DNA of 64,000 bases from an uncultured Collinsella sp. (GTDB taxonomy: Bacteria > Actinomycetota > Coriobacteriia > Coriobacteriales > Coriobacteriaceae): assembly GCA_900548515.1 (NCBI GenBank), contig URKU01000003.1, positions 1 to 64,000 on the forward strand, in the 5' to 3' direction. The position numbers were made by a program, and so were the translations under genes. Below, in pieces: positions 34,843-42,676 of this stretch. The notes under the pieces were generated by a model, which saw nothing but the letters and a program-made list of their open reading frames with translations, was not told the origin of the DNA and did no database searches. Each line of letters starts with the position of its first letter. The first letter of the stretch is position 1.

Positions 34843-37578
34843 ATGCAGCGCGACGCATCGGACACTCGCGTCAACCCAGACCTCATCCTCAAGGCAATTG
34901 AGAAAGACGAGGCCGCCGATGACGCTCGAACCAGCCGGGGACACCTCAAGATTTTCTTTGGCTACGCTGCTGGCGCAGGCAAAACCTATGCGATGCTTCA
35001 AGCCGCCCACGCCGCCAAGCGGCGAGGTGTCGACGTCGTCGCGGGATACATCGAGCCGCACGAACGTCCGGCAACTGCCCATCTTGCACAAGGGCTTGAG
35101 AACGTGCCCTGTAAACTCATCGAGCACAACGGCATTGCGCTCAGCGAGTTCGATCTAGATACGGCTATCGAACGCGCCCCTCAGCTCATCCTTGTCGACG
35201 AGCTTGCCCATACGAATGCGCCGGGGTCTCGCCACGACAAACGCTATCAAGACGTCGAGGAACTTCTACATGCGGGAATCGACGTCTATACGACCGTGAA
35301 CGTTCAGCACATCGAGAGCCTAAACGACATGGTTGCATCCATCACCGGCGTTGTCGTGAGCGAACGAATCCCCGACCGTATCTTCGATGATGCCGACCAG
35401 GTCGAGCTCGTCGACATAGAGCCCGAAGACCTACTTGAGCGCCTTCGCGCCGGCCTCGTCTACCGTCCCGCACAAGCCGACCGAGCGCAACAGCATTTTT
35501 TTACCGTCGAGAACCTCACCGCACTCCGAGAAATCGCGCTGCGCCGCTGCGCCGATCGCACCGGCCACCTCACAGATGCCGCACGCGTGCTGGGAAACCG
35601 TGACTACTACACCAGGGAGCGTATCTTAGTCTGTGTCTCCCCGGCGCCGACCAATCCCCGCATCGTCCGTGCCGCCGCACGCATGGCGAAAGCGTTTCGC
35701 AGCGAGCTCGTCGCCCTGTTCGTAGAGAGCCCGCGCACGCAAGCCATGAGCGATGATGAGCGCGCCAAGCTTGCAGCCAATATCGCCCTAGCCGAGCAGC
35801 TCGGAGCACATATGGAAACCGTCTATGGCGACGACATCGCGTTTCAGATCTCCGAGTTCGCGCGCCTGTCGGGTATTTCGAAGATCGTCATGGGGCGCAC
35901 GGGCGAGCGCAGCAGCGTCCGTCAGGCCCTCTTCGGCCGCAAATCTCTCGTAGAACAGCTCATAACATTCGCCCCGAACCTCGACATTTACATCATTCCA
36001 GACCAGTCGACTCCGCCCTCCCGGCCCAAAGGACGCCGCCGCGCGGTCGCCCTGCAGCCGCCCAACAGCCGAAACGTGCTTCGCACGCTGGCCCTCTCTC
36101 TTGTCGCCACGGCGATCGGCACGGCTTTCCGCCATCTGGGATTTGCCGATTCCAGCATCATATCCCTCTATATCCTCACGGCCCTGCTGACCGCCGTCAC
36201 CACGACGGGGCGTATCTGCACGATCGTATCGAGCGTGCTCTCTGTAGTGCTTTACAACTTCTGCTTCGTCACGCCTCTGTTTTCGCTCGCCAGCTACGAC
36301 CGAAGCTATCTGGTCACGTTCGGCATCATGTTCGCTACCGCTATGGTCGCCGGCGAGTTAACTGCGCGCATCGCCGACAACGCCCGTACCTCCGCCGAGA
36401 ACGCATTCAAAACGCGCGTACTCCTCGAAACGAACCAGCTCTTGCAGCAAGCCCATAGCGCGAAGGAGTGTGCCCGCGTCGCCATGAACCAACTCGTCAA
36501 ACTGCTAAAACTCGACGTGGTCTTCTACACCGCCGAGCACGGCACGCTCGGCAAGACCCTCTATGAGTCCGCTGGCACCGAAAACCGATCCGCGTCGCTG
36601 TTCACCGACTACGAGCGCGCCGTTGCAACCTGGACCTACACCAACAACAAGCGCGCGGGCGCAAGCACGCGGACCCTGCCTGAGGCGCGCTGTCTCTACC
36701 TCGCGGTTCGTACCGGCGACAAGGTATTCGGTGTCATCGGCATCGACCTGGAGGGGCGCGAAATCGAAGCCTTCGAGCATTCGATCGTCCTATCTATCGT
36801 AGGTGAATGCGCCTTGGCGCTCGAAAGCGACCGGGCGGCGCAAGAGCGCGAAGAGGCTGCGGTCTTGGCGAAAAACGAGCAGCTGCGCGCCAACCTTTTG
36901 CGCTCCATCGGCCACGATTTGAGGACACCCCTCACGGCTATATCCGGATCTGCGGCAATCCTTCGGAAGAGCGACGAGAAGCTCAGCCTCGAACAACGCT
37001 GCGATCTTGCCGATGCCATCTACGACGACTCCCTCTGGCTTATCGATACCGTGGAGAACCTCCTCGCCATCACACGCGTCGAGGACGGCACCATTCGCCT
37101 CAACTTAACATCCGAGCTCATCGACGAAGTCATCGAGGCCGCCCTCAGCCATGTCGCCCAAGCATCGCATGGACGTGCCGTCACCATCGAGCACACTGAC
37201 GACATCCTGCTGGTACGCATCGACGTCCATCTCATCATGCAGGTGCTTACGAATCTCATCATGAACGCCTTCAAGTACACGCCCGAGGACTCGACTGTCA
37301 CCATCAGCGCGCGTCGCGAGGGTGCGTTCGTTGTGGTGGACGTCGCAGACGATGGGCCGGGTGTGGCAGACTGCGACAAGCCTCATATCTTTGAGCGCTT
37401 CTTTACCTCAGGCAATACGCGGCCCGTGGATTCGCGTCGAAGCATCGGCCTTGGGCTGTCGCTCTGCCGCTCCATCGTGGAGGCGCATGGCGGCGTCATC
37501 GAAGTTCGCGACAACCACCCCCATGGGGCCGTCTTCCGTTTTACCCTGCCCGCTGAGGAGATCGAGATTCATGAATAA
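34843..37578 (+). CDS. kdpD: Potassium sensor histidine kinase
   Basis: This 911-residue protein has all KdpD parts. They are the N-terminal KdpD domain with Walker A-like GYAAGAGKT (about 45) and VDELAHTNAPGS; a universal-stress-like domain (about 255-380); four membrane helices (about 410-510); a GAF-like region; the phospho-acceptor helix SIGHDLRTPLTAISG; and an HATPase domain (NLIMNAFKYTPEDS, then GLGLSLCRSIVEAHGG). It senses potassium limitation and phosphorylates KdpE. The start at 34843 follows AAAGG; the longer upstream frame lacks a ribosome site. It overlaps kdpE by 8 bases. Confidence 0.95.
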   Translation: MQRDASDTRVNPDLILKAIEKDEAADDARTSRGHLKIFFGYAAGAGKTYAMLQAAHAAKRRGVDVVAGYIEPHERPATAHLAQGLENVPCKLIEHNGIALSEFDLDTAIERAPQLILVDELAHTNAPGSRHDKRYQDVEELLHAGIDVYTTVNVQHIESLNDMVASITGVVVSERIPDRIFDDADQVELVDIEPEDLLERLRAGLVYRPAQADRAQQHFFTVENLTALREIALRRCADRTGHLTDAARVLGNRDYYTRERILVCVSPAPTNPRIVRAAARMAKAFRSELVALFVESPRTQAMSDDERAKLAANIALAEQLGAHMETVYGDDIAFQISEFARLSGISKIVMGRTGERSSVRQALFGRKSLVEQLITFAPNLDIYIIPDQSTPPSRPKGRRRAVALQPPNSRNVLRTLALSLVATAIGTAFRHLGFADSSIISLYILTALLTAVTTTGRICTIVSSVLSVVLYNFCFVTPLFSLASYDRSYLVTFGIMFATAMVAGELTARIADNARTSAENAFKTRVLLETNQLLQQAHSAKECARVAMNQLVKLLKLDVVFYTAEHGTLGKTLYESAGTENRSASLFTDYERAVATWTYTNNKRAGASTRTLPEARCLYLAVRTGDKVFGVIGIDLEGREIEAFEHSIVLSIVGECALALESDRAAQEREEAAVLAKNEQLRANLLRSIGHDLRTPLTAISGSAAILRKSDEKLSLEQRCDLADAIYDDSLWLIDTVENLLAITRVEDGTIRLNLTSELIDEVIEAALSHVAQASHGRAVTIEHTDDILLVRIDVHLIMQVLTNLIMNAFKYTPEDSTVTISARREGAFVVVDVADDGPGVADCDKPHIFERFFTSGNTRPVDSRRSIGLGLSLCRSIVEAHGGVIEVRDNHPHGAVFRFTLPAEEIEIHE

Positions 37579-38275
37579 TGCCGCTAAGCCACGCATCCTC
37601 CTGGTCGAAGATGACCTGACCGTTCAAAACCTCGTTTCGACCGCGCTTGACCTCCACGGCTATGTCGTGAGCAAGGTTTGCAACGGCCAGGCCGCCATCA
37701 TGGATGCGGTGTCGCACGGCCCCAGCCTCATCATGCTCGACCTCGGCCTTCCCGACATTGACGGTATCGAGGTCATCACGAAGATCCGAAGCTGGTCGGC
37801 AGTCCCCATTATCGTCATTTCGGCGCGCACCGAAGATTCCGACAAGATTGCAGCACTTGACGCAGGGGCAGACGACTACCTCACCAAGCCCTTTTCTGTG
37901 GATGAGTTGCTCGCGCGCGTCCGCGCGAATTTGAGGCGCTCCTCGATGGCGTCGAGCGAGTCGACAGAAGCGAGCACGTTCGACAACGGTCCGCTGCATA
38001 TCGACTACGCCGCGGGATACGCGACGAAAGACGGACGCGAGCTCTCGCTCACCCCAACCGAGTACAAATTGCTCGTCCTTCTGGCGAAAAACGTCGACAA
38101 GGTGCTCACCCACACCTTCATCACCCGCGAGATATGGGGCACGAGCTGGGACAGCGATCTGGCGAGCCTGCGCGTGTTCATGCGCACCCTGCGCAAGAAG
38201 ATCGAGGCAGACCCCTCTCATCCCAAGATGCTTCAGACGCACATGGGTGTCGGGTACCGCATGCAGCGTCTCTAG
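37571..38275 (+). CDS. kdpE: Kdp operon response regulator
   Basis: This 234-residue OmpR-type regulator has an intact receiver (RILLVEDD, phospho-acceptor LDLGLPDIDG, and the lysine in DDYLTKPFSVDELLARV) and a winged helix (LTPTEYKLLVLLAKNVDKVL, then SLRVFMRTLRKKIEA and THMGVGYRM). It activates kdpFABC. The ATG at 37571 overlaps the kdpD stop by 8 bases. Confidence 0.96.
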   Translation: MNNAAKPRILLVEDDLTVQNLVSTALDLHGYVVSKVCNGQAAIMDAVSHGPSLIMLDLGLPDIDGIEVITKIRSWSAVPIIVISARTEDSDKIAALDAGADDYLTKPFSVDELLARVRANLRRSSMASSESTEASTFDNGPLHIDYAAGYATKDGRELSLTPTEYKLLVLLAKNVDKVLTHTFITREIWGTSWDSDLASLRVFMRTLRKKIEADPSHPKMLQTHMGVGYRMQRL

Positions 38276-38289
38276 CCCACCCCACAAAA

Positions 38290-38356
38290 AGTTGCGGTGG
38301 AATACGGAGTAGATAAGGCCTTTGACAGCCAAAACAGTCCGTATTTCACCGCAACT
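38290..38356. repeat. GTTGCGGTG-family palindrome, copy 4
   Basis: Nearly identical to 29881-29947, same orientation, with arms 38290-38308 and 38338-38356. It lies between the convergent ends of kdpE and the GltD-like gene and may act as a two-way terminator. Confidence 0.75.
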
Positions 38357-38371
38357 GATGGATGGAATGTG

Positions 38372-39589
38372 TTAGAGGCCCAGGTAGCTGGTCATGCCTT
38401 CGACGGCGAGCTTGGCCCCTGCCACGGCATGAACCACGGTGAGCGGGCCGTTGACCACGTCGCCGGCGGCAAAGACGCCGGGCACGGTGGTCATGCCGCG
38501 CTCATCGACCGAAAGCAGGCCGCGATGGTCGGTCTCCAGACCGCCCGTCGTAAGCACGAGCTTGTCCTTGGGCACCTGCGAGGCCGCAATGACGATGGTA
38601 TCGGCCGCGGCATGGTCGAGCTCTTCCTCGTAGCCCACCACGTTGTTGTCCTCGTCAAAGATGGCCGTCTCGAACACCGGGCCGTTATCGTCGATGGCGC
38701 AGATGGCCTTGCCGCACACGATCTCGGCACCGTCGAGCTCGGTCAGCTCGACCTCGTCGTCGATGGCAGAGATATGGCGCGAGCGTGCATACACGGTGAC
38801 CTTGCGAGCACCCGAACGCAGCGCCGTGCGGGCCACATCCATGGCCACATTACCGGCACCGATGACCGCCACGTTCTGCCCGATAGCCACGCTCGTGGGA
38901 TCGACCAGGTAATCGATACCAAACAGCACGTTGCCGCGCGACTCGCCGGGAATGCCCAGTTTGCGGGCACGCCAGGTACCGGTACCAACAAAGACCGCAT
39001 CGTAGCCGTCGCGCAGCAGGTCGTCGATATGCAGCGCGCCACCAATGGTGGTCGAGGGGCGCACGCGCACGCCAAGCGAGCACATCACGTGACGGTACTT
39101 TTGCACCAGCGAGCGCGGCAGACGGAACTCGGGGATGCCGTACTCCAACACGCCGCCGATCTCGGGGCGCTGCTCAAACACGGTGACAGCGCAGCCCAGC
39201 TGGGCCATCTTAATGGCCACGGTAATGCCGGCAGGACCCGAGCCGACCACGGCGACCTGCTTGCCACACGACGGCGCAGGCGTCCACTCTTTGCGGTCGA
39301 GATACGCCGTGGAGATATAGTTCTCGATGCTCGAGAAATGCACCGGCGTGCCCTTGCGACCCTGAATGCACGAACCCTCGCACTGGCCCGAATGGTTACA
39401 CACCATGGAGCAAACCGCGCTCATGGGGTTGTTCTGGAACAGCAACTCGCCCGCTTCCTCCAGACGACGCTGCTTAAACAGATCGATGACCTGCGGGATA
39501 GGCGTCTGCACCGGGCAGCCCTTAATCTGGCAGAACGCCCTTTTACAACCCAGGCAACGATTTGCTTCCTCGACAATGTGGATAGCCAC
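38372..39589 (-). CDS. GltD-like FAD/NAD(P) oxidoreductase with iron-sulfur N-terminus
   Basis: This 405-residue protein resembles the small subunit of glutamate synthase. A cysteine-rich N-terminus (CLGCKRAFCQIKGCPVQTPI, then CSMVCNHSGQCEGSC) is followed by an FAD fold (VAVVGSGPAGITVAIKMAQL), an NAD(P) fold (VAVIGAGNVAMDVARTAL) and the C-terminal FAD motif (GVFAAGDVVNG). No large glutamate synthase subunit is adjacent, so it may pass electrons to another partner, as seen with GltD-like proteins in anaerobes. It starts with GTG after AGGGG. Whether it shares a transcript with the pectin genes upstream is unclear. Confidence 0.85.
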   Translation of the reverse strand: MAIHIVEEANRCLGCKRAFCQIKGCPVQTPIPQVIDLFKQRRLEEAGELLFQNNPMSAVCSMVCNHSGQCEGSCIQGRKGTPVHFSSIENYISTAYLDRKEWTPAPSCGKQVAVVGSGPAGITVAIKMAQLGCAVTVFEQRPEIGGVLEYGIPEFRLPRSLVQKYRHVMCSLGVRVRPSTTIGGALHIDDLLRDGYDAVFVGTGTWRARKLGIPGESRGNVLFGIDYLVDPTSVAIGQNVAVIGAGNVAMDVARTALRSGARKVTVYARSRHISAIDDEVELTELDGAEIVCGKAICAIDDNGPVFETAIFDEDNNVVGYEEELDHAAADTIVIAASQVPKDKLVLTTGGLETDHRGLLSVDERGMTTVPGVFAAGDVVNGPLTVVHAVAGAKLAVEGMTSYLGL

Positions 39590-39685
39590 GCGATTCCCCT
39601 CTGATTCGCATCAACACAATAACAGGCAGTTCCAGATGCTGCCCAGTACCGGCAAGACGGCCGCCCGTAGCGGCCGCCAGCCACG

Positions 39686-40591
39686 CTACATCTCCCGATG
39701 TGCGCCTTCGCAACAAGCAGACATACGCTCGAGCGTCGTCAAGCAGCCGGCCGCCGTCGCCGGCACGCTGTTCTCGACCACGCACGGAATGCCCGGACAG
39801 GCGGCAGCGGCCCAGGCGACGACGGGCTCAAAGTCGTAACGGCCCGTCTCGCCCACGCCATGGCATACCAGGCGCGAGCCCGTGCCGTCGCACCAGCCGG
39901 CCTCATCCTCGTTGTTCACGACCTCGTAGTCCTTGGCATGCAGCACGCGAACCTTGCTGCCGCATAAATAGAGCATGCGCGCGGTGATTTCCTGCGCTTC
40001 GTCAACGACGCTGGGGTGCAGCAGCGACACTGGGTCATAGATCACGCCGAGCGACGGGCTCGAGACGCGCTCCAGCACCTCACGGCAGCGATCTGGCGTG
40101 TTGACCGTCTCGTTCCAACCGGGCTCGATCAGTATTTGCCCACCCACGGCCTCGGCCCGATCGCAGACGTGTGCGAGTCCGTCCATAAAAGCCTCGAGTG
40201 CCTCATCAGTCGTGCGGTCGTCAGCAACGCGGTTCTGCGCATTGGGGCGACCGGTCTCGGTACCCACCGGGCAGCCGCCGAGCATCTGGGCAAAGTTCAG
40301 GCATGCCTCGTACTCGGCAAAGTTATCCATGAGCTGTTGGCGATCGGGCGTCGCCAAATTCTTATAGCAGCCGAGCACGGCGACCGAAACGCCCGACTCA
40401 TCGAGCACGGCACGCAAATGGTCGGCAAGCTCGCGGGTCAGGCCGCCTCGATCGATCCCCATCGATGCGTAGAGCACCTTGCTCGGCAGCTGAATGCACG
40501 AAAAGCCCAGCTCTCCCGCCATGCGAATGCGTTCCTCGACGGTCCCCTGCGGAAGGTCGTGCAAACGTACGCCCAGAGTAATAGCCCCCAC
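39686..40591 (-). CDS. Xylose isomerase-like TIM-barrel protein
   Basis: This 301-residue protein matches the sugar phosphate isomerase/epimerase barrel fold: ITLGVRLHDLPQGTVEERIR, ELGFSCIQLPSK, QILIEPGWNE, SLGVIYDPVSLL and VRVLHAKDYEVV. Conserved Glu, Asp, His and Asp positions suggest a metal site. The GTG start at 40591 is one base after the GH105 stop with AAGGGA ten bases upstream, so the two are translationally coupled. It probably isomerises or epimerises a sugar released by the pectin enzymes. No substrate can be assigned. Confidence 0.78.
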   Translation of the reverse strand: MGAITLGVRLHDLPQGTVEERIRMAGELGFSCIQLPSKVLYASMGIDRGGLTRELADHLRAVLDESGVSVAVLGCYKNLATPDRQQLMDNFAEYEACLNFAQMLGGCPVGTETGRPNAQNRVADDRTTDEALEAFMDGLAHVCDRAEAVGGQILIEPGWNETVNTPDRCREVLERVSSPSLGVIYDPVSLLHPSVVDEAQEITARMLYLCGSKVRVLHAKDYEVVNNEDEAGWCDGTGSRLVCHGVGETGRYDFEPVVAWAAAACPGIPCVVENSVPATAAGCLTTLERMSACCEGAHREM

Positions 40592-40592
40592 G

Positions 40593-41831
40593 TTATTCAC
40601 ATCCCTTATGAGCGTTGATGCCCGGGGTGTATCCGCCAAACGGGTCCTCGATGGAGCACACGCCCGAGGGGGCGAGCGGATCGCGCTTACCGGCCAGCTT
40701 GTCGTGATGCATGGTCTCGATATAGGCAAGCACCAGCGGCGCCACACCCTTTGCATCATTTTTGACCACGGGCTCGCTCATGTAGTAATCAAACGTGCCC
40801 TCGCGGTGCGCGGTGTTGCCCAGGCCCGCAACCAGGCAGATGTTGTCGAGCGCCAGCTGCCCGTCATACTCGGACAGGCAGGTCTCGCAGATGCCGTCGA
40901 AGGCGCGACGGCCGTACTGGTAGTAACGCTCGCCCAGCACGCCCAGACGCACGCCCTTCATGATGGCATTGGCAAAGATGGCGCTGCCCGACTCCTCCAG
41001 GTAGTTGGGGGCGATATTGGGCAGGTTGATGACCTGGTGCCACATGCCGGTCTTCTCGTCCTGATACGGCAGCATGGCGTCGATCAAATCGTGGAACATC
41101 TTGCGGATCTCGTCCTTCTCGGCTGACATCGAAGGCGGCATAAGCTCCCAGGTGTCGATGAGCGCCATGGCAAACCAGCCCTCGGCGCGCAGCCAGAAGT
41201 TAGCCGAAAGACCGGTGACCGGGTCGCACCAGAACTGTTTGCGGCTCGCGTCGTAAGCGTGATAGTACAGACCGTTGAGGGGGTTGCGCATCAGGTCATG
41301 CACGACCTGGAACATATGGAAGCTGTCCGAGCAGGCACGACGGTTGTGGAAGCTCAGCTCGTACTGCATGTAGAACGGCTGTGCCATGTACATGCCATCG
41401 AGCCAAATCTGGTTGGGATAGACGGCCTTGTGCCAAAACACGCCCTCTTTGGTGCGCGGCTGGGTCTCGAGCTGGCGGTAGATGGTGTCCATGGCGGCAC
41501 GGTACTTGGGCTTGCCCACCAGGTCATACAGCTTGTAGAGGGTCTTGCCCGCATTGACGTTATCGAGGTTGTACTCCTGCGGGTTGTAATGCTTGATGGT
41601 ACCGTCGTCCTGGACAAAGAAATCGATGTAGTCATCGGCGAACGTCAAGTAGCGCTGCTCACCCGTGATCTCGTACAGCTCGATGAGCGCCTTGATCATG
41701 CAGCCGTCGATATAGTTCCAGGTGTTCTCCTTGCCGGCGCGAATCTTTTCGATGTTCCAAGCCGGCGCCTGCGGCGTAGAGGTTTCGATCAACTGCTCGA
41801 TATAACGGTCCAGGATTTGATTGCAACCCAT
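40593..41831 (-). CDS. GH105 unsaturated rhamnogalacturonyl/uronyl hydrolase
   Basis: This 412-residue alpha/alpha-barrel enzyme of the YteR/GH88-GH105 type removes the unsaturated uronate from the end of lyase-made pectin oligosaccharides by hydration. Matching segments are YIDGCMIKALIELYEITGEQ, NLDNVNAGKTLYKLYDLVGK, WLDGMYMAQPFYMQYEL with the catalytic aspartate region, and WLRAEGWFAMALIDTWEL. No signal peptide is present, so it works in the cytoplasm. The start at 41831 follows GAGGGG six bases upstream. Two O2 operators lie in its promoter. The product feeds DhuI/DhuD. Confidence 0.9.
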   Translation of the reverse strand: MGCNQILDRYIEQLIETSTPQAPAWNIEKIRAGKENTWNYIDGCMIKALIELYEITGEQRYLTFADDYIDFFVQDDGTIKHYNPQEYNLDNVNAGKTLYKLYDLVGKPKYRAAMDTIYRQLETQPRTKEGVFWHKAVYPNQIWLDGMYMAQPFYMQYELSFHNRRACSDSFHMFQVVHDLMRNPLNGLYYHAYDASRKQFWCDPVTGLSANFWLRAEGWFAMALIDTWELMPPSMSAEKDEIRKMFHDLIDAMLPYQDEKTGMWHQVINLPNIAPNYLEESGSAIFANAIMKGVRLGVLGERYYQYGRRAFDGICETCLSEYDGQLALDNICLVAGLGNTAHREGTFDYYMSEPVVKNDAKGVAPLVLAYIETMHHDKLAGKRDPLAPSGVCSIEDPFGGYTPGINAHKGCE

Positions 41832-41857
41832 TGCTGTCCCCTCTGACATAAACGATA

Positions 41858-41923
41858 GGTGAACGTTACCCCTAGTGTAACGCGAACGGGGAATATAGGG
41901 TGAACGTTAACCCTATATTCCCC
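41858..41923 (-). promoter_or_regulatory. Paired O2 operators of the GH105 gene, one within a 36-bp palindrome
   Basis: O2 cores are GGTGAACGTTACC (41858-41870) and AGGGTGAACGTTAACCCT (41897-41914), centres 41 bp apart, with a -10-like TACACT between them on the - strand. The upstream site is the middle of a 36-base palindrome (41888-41923) with arms GGGGAATATAGGGT. That palindrome also lies just past the SGNH esterase stop, so it could double as that gene's terminator. Confidence 0.7.
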
Positions 41924-41938
41924 GCAAACGGCAGACTT

Positions 41939-42607
41939 TTAGCGGCAAACGGCGGTGAGACCCGCGGCGATGCGATGCGCCAGGCGCTCATAGCCGGCAG
42001 GACTGTAATGCAGACCGTCCGGCATATAGAGCTCGCGGTGCTCCGGCAAAAACGGGCTGATACCGCTTTGCGCATACAGGTCAATCACCGGCACGGAGTA
42101 GCGGTCGCAAACCTCGAGCATCGCTCGCACGTAGGCGACCTGCGTCAACCCCAGGTGGTTGAGCTCGTCGCTTGCCGGGATATCCTTCTCGTGCTTGCCG
42201 CTCGTCTTGCACGGCGTCATAAACACAAGCTTTGCCTGGGGCGAGCGCGCCGTGATGGTACGGATCAGGTAATCGAGTGCACCATAGAACTCATGTACGT
42301 CCGTGCTGCCGAGCTCTCCAAGCGGCACGTTGCGGCTAAAGTCGTTGACGCCGCCAAAGACGATGTAGATATCGGCCGCATCGTCGATACCGTCAAGGCG
42401 CTCGACAAACGAATCGGTACGGTCGGCCTTGATGGCGATACGCGAACCCTTGATGCCAAAGTTCTCGACGACCGCGCCTCCCAGCAACGCGCCCAGATGC
42501 GAAGTCCAAGAGATGTCGTTGCCGCCTGCGCCGCATCCGTTATCGCCCCATGTGGTCGAATCGCCAAAGCAGCAAATGGTCGATTCACTCAAACTCTTCG
42601 TTTCCAT
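41939..42607 (-). CDS. SGNH/GDSL esterase, probable pectin acetylesterase
   Basis: This 222-residue SGNH hydrolase has block I GDSTTWGDNG, block III GGVNDFSRN, and block V MPDGLHYSPAGYE with the Asp and His of the triad. Related enzymes remove acetyl groups from rhamnogalacturonan or other plant sugars. It has no signal peptide. The start at 42607 follows GAGGAG. Its place between the pectinesterase fusion and GH105 supports action on acetylated pectin fragments inside the cell. Confidence 0.85.
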   Translation of the reverse strand: METKSLSESTICCFGDSTTWGDNGCGAGGNDISWTSHLGALLGGAVVENFGIKGSRIAIKADRTDSFVERLDGIDDAADIYIVFGGVNDFSRNVPLGELGSTDVHEFYGALDYLIRTITARSPQAKLVFMTPCKTSGKHEKDIPASDELNHLGLTQVAYVRAMLEVCDRYSVPVIDLYAQSGISPFLPEHRELYMPDGLHYSPAGYERLAHRIAAGLTAVCR

Positions 42608-42676
42608 AATCTTCTCCTCATCCGCCCATCGGCGGTCATACAGGAACGTACCGTTTATTCGCAGCATGCCGAGGGG

